Notes under the pieces: model-generated
Told to the model about the DNA's origin: nothing
The model's database searches: none
Seen by the model: only the letters and a program-made list of their open reading frames with translations
NCBI GenBank assembly: GCA_001910725.1
Contig: MJGA01000009.1
Coordinates: 1 to 64,000, forward strand
Direction: 5' to 3'
Source: Phanerodontia chrysosporium
Lineage: Eukaryota > Basidiomycota > Agaricomycetes > Polyporales > Phanerochaetaceae
DNA length: 64,000 bases
Part shown: positions 45,036-57,414 of the stretch, piece by piece
Layout of the letters: each line of letters begins with the position of its first letter
Position numbering within the stretch: the first letter of the stretch is position 1
Made by a program: the position numbers and the translations under genes

Positions 45036-48000
45036 CTACAAATTCACGACGACCCGGCCCTCACCGTGCACGACCTGCGCCGCGACGGTCCGCGCGCCCG
45101 CACGCATCTCCACGCGCCGCGGGGCTGCCGCGCCGTAGTGTCGTTCGTAGAACGTGCTGCGCAGGGTGGGCGGGCACACGTAGCGGAAGCTGTACTCGAC
45201 GTCCGCGGGCGGCACGCCGGCCTCGATGAGCCCGCGCACCGCCGGGCGCGTGAGATGCAGGGGCGTGTGCGGCGGGGGCGTCGCAGCTGCGGGAGACGGG
45301 TCTGTCAGTGCTCTGTGGTCGTGCCTGGCAAGGACGGACGGCGTACGCGGATGGAACTGGTACTCGTCCCAGTCGACGGTCGCAAAGAACGGGTGGCGCT
45401 TCACCTCTTGCAGCGTGCAGCGCTGCGCGGGGTTGCGCACGAGCATCTGCGAAGTGGATATCAGCACCCAGGAAGCAGCCCTTGGGAGTCTGCGCACCTT
45501 GGCAAAGAGATCATACAGCTGCGGCGCGCGCGCGCGCACGGCACGCATCTCCGCCCAGTCCCGCGGGTCGCCACAGAGCGTGTGGTGGTCAACATACGTA
45601 TCCAGCACCGCGCGCGGGACCGCCTCCGTCACGACCGCACACGCCGCATGGACGGGCGCAGGCTCGCGCTGCACGCACCACAGCTGCAGGAGCACGACGG
45701 CGAGGGCCCACACCTCCGCGCGCTCGCCGAGGGGGTCGCCGTCGGCAAAGAGGCCCGGCGCGAGCGCCTCGGGCGGGGCGTACCCGAGCGTGCCGCGCCC
45801 GAGGTGCGTGACGCGCCCCGCGCGCAGGCGCCGCGCGAGCCCAAAGTCCGCGAGCGCGGCGTGGCCCGCGGGCGCGAGCAGGATGTTCTCGGGCTTGAGG
45901 TCGAGGTGCGCGTAGCCGAGCGCGTGGAGGCGCTCGAGCGCGCAGATCTGCGGAGGGGCGTCAGTGTCTGGGGGGCGGGGGCGCGGGGGCGCGGGGGCGC
46001 GGGGGCGCGGGGGCGCGGGGGGCTTACGAGTTGCACGGCGTAGTCGACGAAGGGAAAGTCGCCCCAGGAGAGGCTCTGGTACATGTTCGCGCGGTACAGC
46101 GGCTGCACGCTGCCGTCAGCTCACGACGCCACGCCGGTTGTGCCTTGCGCGCGCACTCACCATCACAAGGTACACATAGTCCTGGTCTGCCCACGAGTGC
46201 AGCAAGGGGACCATGAACGGGCTTCCGCTCTCCGTGACGGTGCGCAGGACGGCGTGCTCGCGCTCGAGCATCGCGCGCTCGGCGGGCGCTGCGGGCGCGA
46301 GCGGCAGGACCTTGATCGCGACGGGCTCGTCCGCGGCGGTGAGCGCGCTGAAGATGCAGCCCTGCGCGCCCGCGTCGCGCCGCGCGACGATCGTATAGCG
46401 CTCGCCGTCGACCGCGAGCTGCATGCCGCTGATGAAGCGTTGCGCCATCGCGGCGTACCGCGGGTCGAGGGCCGGCGGCTGGGCGGCTGGTGCTGGGGCG
46501 GGGGCGGGGGCTTCCTGCGCGTGCTGGCGATCGTGGTCCTGCTGGTGGTGTGGCGCGCCGGCGGCCCCGTCGACGACGAGCTCGGGTCTTGGTCTACCGT
46601 GCTGCATGCCCTCTCCGACGCCGTGGTGACCATACGCTGCGCCGTGTGTCTTCTGCTCCTGATAGGCAGCAACCGCAGCAGCAGCCTCCAGCTCCTGCGC
46701 GTCGTCATGTACGGGGCGCAGGCCATCCGCGTCGTAGTAGTCGCGCAGGCTAGGCACGCTGTCACCGCCATCGGATCCCTCGTCGTCGGTGTAGTCCTCC
46801 GGGGCCCCATCGCGACGTCTTCCTTTTCCCCTGCCTCATTTCCACCGTAGACCACACCCTGGCCGCCGTGCGCCACACCGCCCTGCCGCTCCATCACGTC
46901 AACAGTACCGCGTGGAGCGTGGGTTCCCGCACCGTGCCGCTGGTGCGCCTCCACGATGCGCACGAGCGCGCTGAAGGCCTCCTGGTCGTCGTGCAGGCGC
47001 ATGCCGTACGCCGCCCAGTGCAGCTGCTGCGCGATGCCGAGGGCGCGCGCCTTGCGCTCGACGTCCGCCCGCGCGCTGTCCGGCAGCACGTGCCTGTCGA
47101 CGGCCCACAGCTGCGCGAGCAGCACCGCGAGCTCTGGCTCCACGGCGGACGGGGGCGCGGGGGCGGCATCGGCGCTGGCGGCGCTGGCAGCAGCGGTCGA
47201 CATGCCAATTGGACCCGCCTGTTGCGCCTGGAGGATAGCGGGAGGGATCGGGAGGCCGGGCGGGTGCTCTGGGATGGGCGGCCTGCGGGAGATGGGCGTG
47301 CGAGCCGGGCCTTGCGCCAGACTGTCCTCTCCCGGAAGGGGATGTCCGTACGACGAGACCGTCTCCGTGCTTGAGGACCGCGCAAGCCTCGCGTCGGCAC
47401 CGCGGAAGAAGCACGACGGGCTCGCTGATACAGGAACGCTGCGTAGAGGCTCGTCATCTACACGGTCCTGCGGTCAACAAATGTACTCAAGACCGCACAG
47501 CAGCCTGTGGCGTACCTCCCGGGGTAAAGAGAATGCTGTCATGCTCGCTCTTGCTACCTCCTTCAGGCCTCCCCGCCAATTGCTCTCCGGGACCGAAAAC
47601 ATCGCTAGCCACTGGGGACGCCCGTGGGTGGCGCGGAGATGGGTTGAGAACGTTCTGCAGAGACATCGGTGTGAGCAGGTTCGTCTGGGTGGGACGCAAG
47701 ACCGGCTTCGACGGCCGCTCGGATACGAGCGTGGCGTGCATCGTAGGTGACTGAGTGCCCGTGATGTCGTTGTCCGAGTCGATGTACGTCGTATCGTCGG
47801 TATCGTAGTTGTTGTGGCGGGCATCGACGACGCCGGGATTGGCGTTGGAGTCGGTAGTTGGAAGGTGTTCTGAGGCGCAGATGCCGGGCAATGCTCCAGG
47901 CAGTGTTCCGCATCTTGCTGGTTCCTCTTCGAGATCGGCAGACACCGCTCGCGAGGGCAGCTCCGTGCGACCAGTCGACAAGGGTTCCTGGGGAGAAGGA

Positions 48001-48209
48001 CTGACGCATCTGCTTGTACACGTCGAAGCCTCTTGATATGTCGTTCTAGCGTTGCGAATGCGAAGCCGAAGCGTCCGGAAACGGATCTGACGCGAGGACG
48101 TTGATTCTGTGGCGGCCGAGGAGGTCGAGTCTTCGCCCGAATGCACGGTGACGGCTCCCTTTCTCCTCAAGCGAGTGAGAAAAAGAGACAGAGTATGTGA
48201 TGTGGGCAT
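45036..48209 (-). CDS. Ser/Thr protein kinase-like protein, paralogue 1 (about 960 aa)
   Basis: Exons 48209..47516, 47457..46879, 46834..46161, 46102..46028, 45947..45498 and 45446..45036. The 46878..46835 intron is the least certain; a larger one starting near 46910 is possible. The first 500-plus residues are Ser/Pro/Ala-rich and disordered. The kinase domain follows: a degenerate glycine loop (RRDAGAQGCIF), VAIKV with Lys at about 599, YAHLDLKPENILL with catalytic Asp at about 690, and LADFGLARR. The C-lobe includes VWALAVVLLQLW and the final helices MLVRNPAQRCTLQEVKRHPFF. The HRD arginine is replaced by Leu, as in the two paralogues. It is probably active. The first ATG with the family-like N-terminus MPTSHTLSLFLTRLRRK was chosen. 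Intron 46027..45948 contains a GC minisatellite. Confidence 0.75.
45965..46022. repeat. GC minisatellite inside a kinase intron
   Basis: About six tandem GGGGGCGC units on the plus strand fill most of an 80-nt intron (46027..45948) of the kinase gene, directly beside its GTAAGC donor. Slippage here would change intron length but not the protein. Confidence 0.8.
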
Positions 48210-49411
48210 GTTGTGTGGTTCTCGTAGAAGAGGGAGGGTGCACCCGTTTACTTGAGGGCCTCTCGTCGGAGGGCACAGCTGTGGCGCGTCGTCGAGCACA
48301 CAGCTCGCGCTTTCTACGCAGCGACAGGCACTATACAGCTGCTGTACAGCTTCGACACGCTCCTTTGTGGAAACGAGCGGTCGTTTCCAGTGCTACGGCC
48401 GTGGCTTCAGAGGCTGTTGTGTCCAAGAACAAGATGAACGTCTCGTTAGCGCCGCGATCAGCTCGAGGTCACATGCCCGCGCTCACCCTCGTCGGCACTT
48501 TCCTGGATACTAGAGAGTGTCCTGGATTGTCTATTCGCCAGTGGCTATTGTGGTAGAGCCTTGTTGCTGTATCTGTCGCCCTCCACTGCCGCGAGTGGCC
48601 CAGAGGGGCCGGCTTGGAGAGGATGCGCGCGACGTAGACTACACTCCCTGCGTCAATTACGCGCCTGCCGCGTATCACACACCATACTAAACGTGTGGCT
48701 TGATTGCTATGACGCCAGACCTACTTCAGACGTCCGCTGTCTCCAGGTTTCTATGTTGACGCGAATTGGAGGCACAAAAATTCGTCAGCCGGTTCGGAAG
48801 TGAGAATTGAGTAATATGGTCCATGCCTCCCCCGCAGTGTTTGAATCCAGCGCTTAGCGCTCAGCAGGTATGGTGTACGAAATAAGAGCAGGGTGTTGGA
48901 AGTCGAAGGCTACGAGCATCGCACCGCACATCTTCCTAAATTTGCGTCGCCCGCCCTGATGCGCCATCAACATGTGACATAACAGTCACGCTAACGTGTC
49001 GTCTCGGAGCTCCGCATCTTCTTGCCTCGCACGACGGTGCTGACAGGTTTCAGCGGCATGAAGAACTACTGAAAGCAGGAATATAAGATAGATAAGTAAG
49101 TCATACATGTACTGTTGTGCAAATTACATCACGGGTCTGAGTGTGAACCTCGATCTCCTGAGGGTACTAGTAGGTCGGAGGCGCGCGACGGACGTGCTGA
49201 GGACGTGCCAGCACGTCGGCTGCTATACCCCAAATACACGAATACAAAGCTAGCTGACTACCCACAGTGCTGGTGGGGTGTGCGGATAAGTCGTCTAGAA
49301 GTCGTCATCCTCGAGGCTGGCGACCAGAAACATAATCATCAGACTCGGATACTATTGCTTGCGCGTTATGTGGTCGACGTCACGCCAGTTCTTGAGGAGT
49401 GTCCTCTGGCA
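48210..49411. other. intergenic, no gene seen
   Basis: Contains a TGATGCGCCATCA copy at 48957-48969. Nothing exon-like recognised. Confidence 0.5.
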
Positions 49412-49778
49412 CTAGTGAGTGCCGAGAGTTGGGTCGTGGTAGGTGTGCGCGGTGTCATCAAGCATTTCCCTAGCGTTCCGGCGATCTGCGGGTGGAAATG
49501 GCTGGTTCCACTCGGTGAAGATGAACGAATCTGGGTCGGCCACGGTGTGCTACATAGAGGTATACGTGAATAAGTTGTCGTTACTCACTTCAAGGCCTTG
49601 ACAATACGACTAACAGCGGTCACTTCGTGCAGGTCGCGTTCGATGGCGAGGCAGAAGTGGTCCAGATCTATGGCAGCAGGGTAAGCTAGCCTGCGAACAT
49701 ATACAATAACGGTAGGGGCTACTGACCGAGATCGTTCAGATGGTAGTTGAAAGGGTTCTCGCTACCATCAAGGGAGTA
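49412..49778 (-). pseudogene. unrecognised exon cluster, possible gene remnant
   Basis: Three minus-strand pieces look coding: about 49778-49727 (SLDGSENPFNYHLNDL), 49667-49589 (LDHFCLAIERDLHEVTAVSR) and 49549-49412 (HTVADPDSFIFTEWNQPF, then a stop). The first two join cleanly (GTCAGT...CCATAG). The third needs a frame that the GTGAGT donor at 49588 does not give, and no start codon is available upstream. I do not recognise the family. It could be a decayed gene or one with a structure I misread. Confidence 0.3.
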
Positions 49779-49830
49779 TCAGCTCTGTCGTCTTGGTGGC
49801 ACTCATAGGGATGTTCCCCGAGGACTGCAG

Positions 49831-50739
49831 AATCGCAGCGCTATCAGGACGCTTTCCGGTCCTCTGTGCCTCGCCAAGAAGTATATGGTGGAAGACGTGT
49901 GGCACAGGTTGACCAAAATCACTGAAGAAGCCTGGCCTACACACCTCAAAGACTGGTACGCCATGGACGACGCCGTATCGTTCAAGCTCAAGCAATTAGA
50001 TACCGCGGAAGACGTTGGTAGCGATGCGTGGGAGTTGTGGGATATCAACGAACACGCACCCGACCCTTGTACGCACCCCATGTTCTCTGAACAGCGCCAG
50101 CATGACTGACCTAGGAGTGCGTCCACAGTCTCTGTGATACAGCTCGCCACGGAACTCGATCTTCCACAGATACTGCGGGCCGCCTTCTACGACCTCAACC
50201 GCATCTACTTGGGGATTGATCCATACTGCGAGGCGCAAAGGTCCAACGACCGTATCGAGCATCGAAGCGTCCACGACCTCGACCCGCTCACCGACGCCGA
50301 TATTCTGCGCTTCCTGCGGGGCCGCGAGCGCATGCGCGAGAATACGAGGCTCTGGCTGCACGAGTTCCCCGGCAATGTCGTCTCTCCGGATTATAACGGA
50401 AACCTGCCGGGAGGCAGATGCCAGCGTACGTACAGAGCGTCTGACCCTACGTCGTGGCCGTGCGAGCGGCACGTCGAAGCGTGGATGAAGCAAGAGGCGG
50501 AAGCACTGTGCGTGTGCTTTATGCACAGCGGCTACACGCCGAACATTCTCTCTGACCCACTGGCCCACCTCCGGCGCATGCAGGAGAAACTCCTGAGCTT
50601 AAGCAAGGTGGTAGATTGGGAGAATACGGATGGGATGTGTCAGTACTGTCATCAGTGGTTGGCGGAGGTTCTCCACCAGGAGGCCCTGAAACTATGGGAC
50701 TATAACATACCAGCCGCGTTCGAACTCCCCCGCTCTTAG
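49831..50739 (+). CDS. BTB-like protein, C-terminal part (5' end not found)
   Basis: Exons 49831..50068 and 50129..50739, joined by a phase-1 intron (GTACGC...CACAG). The first exon gives LCLAKKYMVEDVWHRLTKI and WPTHLKDWYAMDD. The second starts SVIQLATELDLPQILRAAFY, then TDADILRFLRGRERMRENTR, a Cys/His-containing core, and ends PAAFELPRS with a TAG. This order matches the C-terminal half of the large basidiomycete BTB/POZ family, whose members bind partners through an N-terminal BTB fold. No BTB domain could be found upstream: the sequence before 49831 has no ATG in this frame, and another coding signal lies on the opposite strand. The gene may be truncated, or its 5' exons may be too short for me to see. 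Exon 1 is taken from the CTGCAG acceptor at 49830. Confidence 0.55.
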
Positions 50740-50979
50740 TCGACCAGCGCGAAGGCGATAAGTTTCACTATTGATCACCTCCGATTTAGGTGTTGGGTGA
50801 GAAAGTATTTTATTAGGCTTCGTGATCGTAAAACAAGTGCGAGGTCGTTATCGTCTATACGAGGGTATGTAATTGTAGCGTGTATGAATCGGAACTGTTC
50901 GTTATGCACATTACTCCTCCATCGTAGCATTCGTGCGTTCATACCAGGAATTCTTTCGCGCCTAGGAGTGAAAAGCGCC

Positions 50980-53582
50980 TTAGCTCCGCACCTTCGTGGG
51001 ACAGCGATAGCTGAAATTGTAGTCAATCTTCGCCACCACTGGGGAAGGTGCTACATTCTTGGCTTCCGTCAAATTGGGGTCGTCATTCGTCGTGACTGTG
51101 TATATCGCTGAGGTAAGGTCATCAGTGGGTGTAATCCGCAGCAAATGGAATGGAACGCACGTGGACACGTCTCCAGCTCATCCCAGTCAATGTACTGGAA
51201 ATAGCAATGCGATTTCAACTGCTCTGCAGACCACCTGTCGCGCGGATCGCGTGCAAGCATCTTCGGTCGCCGTTGTCAGCGTCAGCGTAACCCGACCTCG
51301 AGATCGGACAACCCACCTTAGACAACAAGTCGAACAACATCGGGTTCTCCGCCTTGATCTCAAGCAACGGAGACAGCTCCAGCGGATCCAGGATCGCCGT
51401 CATGAAATGCACCGCGTCCGCCAAGCGGTTGTTGCGCGCACGGAGGTCCGGCGCTTCGTCCGCGACGCCCCATTCGGCCAGTCTCGCGGGCGCGACGGCC
51501 CAGTAGACAGCATTCGCCATGTGCGTGACGAGCCGTACAAGGGTGATGCCGAGGCTCCAGACGTCTGCTTTCTGCGTGACCCCCTGTGTGCCGTCGCCGA
51601 ACACCCCCGGGAAGCAGGCCTCGGGCGCCTCGTAGCCGAGCGTGCCATAGCAATCGTCGCCCCCGACTTGGCCGTTCGCGTCGACACGCGCCGCGCGCCC
51701 AAAATCGGTGATCGCGATGTGGCCGGTCGGCGTGATGAGGATATTCTCTGGCTTGAGGTCGAGATGGACATAGCCCATCTTGTGCAAGCTCGCCAGGCCG
51801 GAGACCTGCGGATGCAAGGTGTGAGTATCGAAATTGCCCTTCCAGTAGATAACAGGGCGTACTAGCTCTGCGGCACCCCGATAGAACTCCCACACCATCC
51901 TGGTATTGCCTCGTTTCACTATCAGATCACTTGGAAACGCAATATCCGAAACATAGGCATGCTATGCCAAACGCGTCAGCCAGTGCAGTTGAGCGCAGAC
52001 GATTTCGTGAACATACCATGACAAAGTAAATATATGATTCATCCTGGAACGACAGCAGCAAGTGCGCCAGGAACGGCTCATCGCGCTCCGCAGCGGTCTT
52101 CAAAACCTCGTGCTCCGTCGTCATGTACTTGCCGAGTGACCGCGGCATGACCTTGACGGCGAAGTGCTGGCCGTCCTCGTTGTGCACGAGGTATACCCCG
52201 CCATACGCGCCCGCACCGAGCTTCCGGACGATGGTGAACGACCCCTCGTCGTGTCTGATGATGCGCCCTGGCTCCAGGAACAAGTGCGGTTCGAGGACCT
52301 CGCGCCTCGGTCCCTGAATATCTTGCACCTTGCTCGCGGGAAAACTCATCGACTTCTCGGTCTGTTCCGCGCACTCGTCTCCAGGCTTCTGGGCCTGTGC
52401 GACACGGTCGTCTGCAGCAGCGTCCGCACCCTTTCGCGTCTCGCTCTGGGACATCTGGCGTTTGCGCTTCCCTGGACGAGCTGCTGGTTCTTCAGGACGG
52501 GGAGGCGGCGGAAGACCGGGGGGAACATTGCGGTCGAGATTATTAGTGGGATATGGAGAGGGATCCAGATCAGCGTCGACAATACGTGGACCGTCTGGGT
52601 GCTCTTCGGTCTTCTTGACAGACGCCCCGCCTTCAGGGGGTTCCTCCAAAAGCTTGAATGCATCCAGCGTTGCGGCCTCGTTCAGCAGCGCCTTCAGAGC
52701 AGTGAGCTTCTTGCCAAGCGGCCCTGAAGACCGTGCTAAAGAGCTGAGGCGACAGAGGATATCGAGCATGGCTGCCAGATCCTGATGCACAAGAGGCTCG
52801 AGTGAAGAGCTGCCAATCGGCGGGACGAGAGCAGACCGAGTGTCAATGTCGCAGTTTGCCGCAGGATCAGCAGCCTGTCGCTGGGACTCGGGACTACGAG
52901 AAGGCGATGTCGACAAGTCGGAGGAATGCAAGGGTGTCGAAGCATCTTGGATCGCGGGTTTTTCTGGAGGAGAGGGCGTGCACGGAGGGTCGTCACCGTC
53001 AGTCTTTGAGCGAGATGACTGTGACAATTCAACGCTAACGATCTTACGCAATGGAGATGGGCCGTGGAGAGGTGGGAGAGGAGAAAGGGTAGGGGCGGCG
53101 CCGCGTACAACTTCGACGGAAGGCTGAGGTTTGACCGAAGGATGTCCAAAGACATCGACATCGACGTTCTCCAGCCCAAGTCCAGAGCTTTCATAAGTCA
53201 CCTCAACTTTCTGAGATACCTGGACTTCGATACTGAATGGTTCCACTCTCTTACCCTTGTCTGGACCGCGTTGTGCGGGTGTGTGCTGGTGCGATACGGC
53301 GGTAGATGAGGGAGTGGTGGGGAAGGTGAGACCAAGATAGGTCCCCGATGGACTAGTGAGCTCTGAATCGATGGTTTGTGGAGATGCTGCGTCGACTGAC
53401 GCGTTCAGAGGTCGAGTGCGGGAGACGTTCCCAGCGTGCGTTTGGAATCGTGGCGTTGGAGGACCTGGCGGAGCGGTATCGGAGGCGGGAGAATCTTCGG
53501 CAGCAGGTGCGTTAGATGTCTTCGGAACGGCTTTTCGCCGCCGTCCCGGGACGAGGCGTGCAAAGGTTGGTGGGAGATGCAT
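50980..53582 (-). CDS. Ser/Thr protein kinase-like protein, paralogue 2 (793 aa)
   Basis: Exons 53582..52017, 51961..51863, 51805..51317, 51260..51161 and 51107..50980. Starts MHLPPTFARLVPGRRRK; residues 1-440 are disordered Ser/Pro-rich sequence with a basic patch (PGKRKRQMS). Kinase features: loop KLGAGAYGGVYLVHN (a good GxGxxG), FAVKV with Lys at about 477, YVHLDLKPENILI with Asp at about 571, ITDFGRA with Asp at about 589, and LGYEAPEA. The last exon gives KIDYNFSYRCPTKVRS. All catalytic residues are present, so it is predicted active. The last intron (GTGCGT...CTCAG, phase 1, CTGAT branch) is needed to reach this tail, and the paralogue at 58314 has one at the same place. Expression and substrates cannot be read from sequence. 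Confidence 0.85.
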
Positions 53583-54329
53583 GGTCGGTTGCTTGACTAG
53601 AGAGCGTGGGGGCTCTTATACCACATCCTCGAGGCGAACATAGACAACAGACGGTACTGGGTTGCGACGGCGGTGCCGAGCACAATAAAAGGTACAGCGT
53701 ATGACTTCTATTCGCGGACGAAGCGCATCTCATAGAGACGTTGCCATCGCTGGTGTTTCTTGTTGCGAGACAAGTAATGCTATGTGAGCGACAACTTCTT
53801 GTGTGCAGCTTTACACAACTCACAATACACAGCCCACAACACTATAACAGCAAGTCTCTGTCATAACCTTCTTGGAACTAATAGATTGTATGCGTCGTGG
53901 TGGTGTTGCGCTGAGATGTGGCGCAATCTGAAAGACGTATTGTAGGACAGTAAAGGTTTATGGTAACGGTGTACGCACCGATTCATGCAAGCTGAATCAC
54001 ACAAGGCTATTCCAAGTCACACTGTGCCTATAGATCGTCTGCGCCTCGCACGCTTGAACTGGCTGGCGGGTGCGTATGTCCGGCTTCGGCAGCCTCCAGG
54101 ATATATAGCGAAGCCTCTACTGCCATAATGTTTCCTTTGTGCGTGCCGTACCGTCGTTGAGATCCTCAGACGTATTGATATAGTGAGCACACCATTTCGA
54201 AGCTGAGACGAAGGTTAGTCAAGGAGGCTATGCGAACTGGCTTGGCGGTACTGACTGTACAGAAGCGCTGTGCACTTGACAACTCATATAGGTGGAAAGA
54301 GGGGGTGGATGCAAGACAGAGAGAGACGG
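53583..54329. other. intergenic, no gene seen
   Basis: Upstream region of kinase paralogue 2; no exon-like sequence recognised. Confidence 0.5.
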
Positions 54330-54715
54330 TGAGATACGCGAGCCGTTGTGGTCGACATCGTAGCGATGGACAAGGTTCAGACGCTGCCCCGGAAAGTTGC
54401 CGGCGTCCACTTTGATGTGCTTTCCAAAAGCAGCATATGTCGGGAGTCGGAACTTCGTGGCACTCGGGATTCGCCGCATAGGCCGACAGCCAACGGAGAT
54501 GTGATGACGGACCCTTCCCATTGCAGAACGCCATCAGCGCTGCTAGTGGAGTAGGCGTGAGTTCTGGGTCCATTTTGAACGTTATACGGTCACGGGTCGA
54601 CAGCAAGAGATCATGGTAGTTGCGGGAGAAGGTTTTCTGCCATGCCTTTTCCCAGACGAGGGGAGACGGATAGCTATTCAGGGGCCGCGGGTATAGAGAA
54701 AGCAATTGCGGACGC
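54330..54715 (-). pseudogene. unrecognised exon cluster, possible gene fragment
   Basis: Minus-strand exon 54715..54513 follows a CCCAG acceptor and encodes VWEKAWQKTFSRNYHDLLLS and KMDPELTPTPLAALMAFCNG. A second coding stretch lies at about 54459-54330 (KFRLPTYAAFGKHIKVDAGN, then LNLVHRYDVDH), but in a frame the obvious GTCCGT donor does not reach. No start codon, no recognisable domain. A broken gene with a frameshift is the simplest reading. Confidence 0.3.
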
Positions 54716-55657
54716 CTGGGCACGGTGGAAAAGCATGCGATGAGTGAGACTCAGAGAGCGAGACAGCGAGCTCGTCTGCCTTTCGAACACACGTGACGGA
54801 TGGTTGAGACGACTACCGTAAGTGGAAAGTGCACGCAAACCAGGTCACTGCAGAGGACTATGCAGCACTCACATGTTCTGCAGATATGAGATGTATATCG
54901 GCCCTTACGCAGCTTGTAGCAGCCTAAGACCGCCATCGTCAGGTCATGGCTGATATGCACACCAGTCTTTCGAGGTACGGTATCTACTTGTATCCACGAG
55001 ATATTGTCGCCTTAGCCATGTGCCCGAGACCAGCCTGGGTAGGTTTGGGGGAGTGCAGCATCATGAGTGTTATTTCGACCTGGAGGCCAAGATGAGAGCG
55101 TCCTGCAAGAGCGTAGCAAGCGTGGCGGACGAGCAAATGCTACCGTACGAGGCGCATCACTCTGATGGCGTCGATTGATCCGCACGATGAGCGCTGGCCC
55201 CTTTCTGCTGGACGGTGTATGTATGTGGCTTGCCCGCCCTTTCAGATTCCAAACTTCTCCGTATCCGGAACTATTACTGGTAGGTCGCAAATGTTACACA
55301 TCATCATTCACTTGATTCACCCTGGATATTAAGATGACATCCACTGTCTGAGCTCTGGTTCGAGTGGCTGCTGGGGGAGGCCCGGGGATGGTTTGGTTGG
55401 TAAACGTTGAAGTCCACTTGACCACGCACCATCACGCCCATTGCGGCTACTGAATGCAAGAATGAGCGAGGTACAACCTTCGTATTACTGCCGTGATAAC
55501 CCGTGTCCTAAATATCGAAAACAGGTATCCGTCTTGCCATTCCTGCTCATGGAGGAGAACAGCTGTTCTGCACCACGTGGCCACAAACCCTAGGTATATA
55601 CGTTGCTGGGAGAGAGATATCGTTCTCCTTTCCAAGGCCCCCACTTCGCCACCCGCA
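54716..55657. other. intergenic, promoter side of the MYND gene
   Basis: No gene seen. A TATATA box (TAGGTATATACG, near 55591-55602) lies about 60 bp before the MYND gene ATG. Confidence 0.5.
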
Positions 55658-57414
55658 ATGCGCTGGGCACACACCGACCCCTCCCGCATGCCCGACATGC
55701 ACACCGCCTCTCGCGCGTGGGAGGCAGCTTGGGAGCGCGACTTCGAAGAGTTCTACGGCCCCGGGCGCGCACGACGACTGTCGGACATCTGTCCTCCCGT
55801 CTTTGCGCAGCTTGTAGCCGGGTCCAACGAGTCGCCCATGCTCTATGAGCAGCAACGCCGAGTCCTTTGCCGCAGCCAGGAGGAGTTTTTACGCAACATT
55901 GCAGGCGCTTTTGCCGAGCTCGGTTTCCTGCGTGCGTGGCGCGATATCAGCCAGGCTCGCCGTGAAGACATCATCCTGGCGGGCATCATCCGCGCTTTCG
56001 ACACTTGCATGTTCATGGATCTTCGACGCGGCTGGTGCCCTGACTCATCTCTCAAGCACCTCGCCGCGCAAGATGGCGAAGTGTACATCAAAATCCTCCA
56101 AGATCTGCTCCCGTCCGACGTCGGCGCACCCCTCATGGAGCCGCTCAGCGTGCCATGCCTCGTAGTAGACGAGTTGTTCGGACTCGCTAAAGACGCACAG
56201 GCCGACGCTGAATACCGCATCTTGGCTGTCCAGTTCAATACGATGAGGCAGGAGTGCATGACGAGGATCCTCAGCAGCATCCTCTTCGAATTTGTGCGTG
56301 GTTTGTTTGAGCGGCATGACCACCTACCTAACTTCATACAGTATGCATGTCCCCTGCCTACCAGACACGTCGTACCGAAGAAGCCGAATATGAAGACGAC
56401 GAGGACTTTGGCAGCGCTGGCACCGTTCGTTCCAGAGTATATTCAGCACATACTGGAAGAACGCGCAAAACTCGGAGGAAGAGCGGCTTGCGAGAAGATC
56501 TTAACACGGTCTTGTTTCTCGTGCGGCGCCCTCGAATGCGACCTTCCTCCCGATAGGTCGCTTCGTGGCTGTCCAAAGTGTAGGAAGGTAGAGCGGAAGG
56601 TCACATATTGCTCTACGTGCGCTTTCTCTTCCTCGTTTGCATTCTGTGACTCAGTTCAGCTCGCGCAGGGAATGCCAGAAAGCGGACTGGAAACATGGTA
56701 CGCCGGTGCCGCACAAGATACTCTGCGGCAAGGAGTGGTCATACCAACACACCCTGGAGTACGTTGCGCGCAAGAAGCCGGATCAAGTAGCCTCCGCTCC
56801 TTGGATCCCTGCGGCAGAGGAGGGGTTCAAGCGTTCTCCTGCCCTACTGCACCAAATCACCTTCCTCAAAGACACACCAAACGTGGACTATGTGGTGAGC
56901 ACAACTTATTCCTGATAGTGTATGCTATAACTGAACATGATTCCAGCTAATGAACGCGAATCGGCCTGAGATTAAATTACAGGTTGGGTGTGTGTACCGC
57001 GAATGCACGTACTCCATACTTGTTCAGATACTCGGTCACTTACCCGTACGATTTATAGGCAAGTTTTCCCTGTTGTTATATCGCAATCGCGGTAAGCATG
57101 ACGCGCCTCTGTTGCGGGGAAACCACTGACTGTCCTCAATTTCAGCCTTTCGCACGGGCTCACGCGACGCTGTCGTCGAGCTACTGCACATGCTGTGCAT
57201 GTACCTCGCAGACAACGACGTGAAAGATATCGCGCCGTGGATGGTCACAAAGCAACTCGAGGCTGAGTATGGCGTCTCACTGAGCGATGTCCCTATTGGG
57301 AACGTATCCCCCTATCCTGCACGCGAGCCGAGGTCGATACGTGCCACAGTCACTTCGGAGGAGTGTACGTTGGTTGAGCTCGCGTTGAGGGAGTGCACGA
57401 TTTTGGAGAATTGA
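55658..57414 (+). CDS. MYND zinc-finger protein, paralogue 1 (532 aa)
   Basis: Exons 55658..56616, 56669..56894, 56947..57091 and 57146..57414; all junctions keep phase. Starts MRWAHTDPSRMPDMH just after a TATA-like box; 55 in-frame codons upstream (from 55493) would lie before that box and are ignored. The N-terminal 280 residues are helical, without a known domain. The MYND finger is split by the first intron: CFSCGALEC...CPKCRK...YCS, then ECQKADWKHGTPVPHKILC, with the expected Cys/His spacing. The C-terminal part contains FKRSPALLHQITFL, NRAFRTGSRDAVVELLHMLC and QLEAEYGVSLSDVP. MYND fingers bind proline-rich peptides and mediate protein contacts; targets are unknown. Its paralogue is at 61221, with the MYND-splitting intron and the NR/A intron at the same positions. 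Confidence 0.85.
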
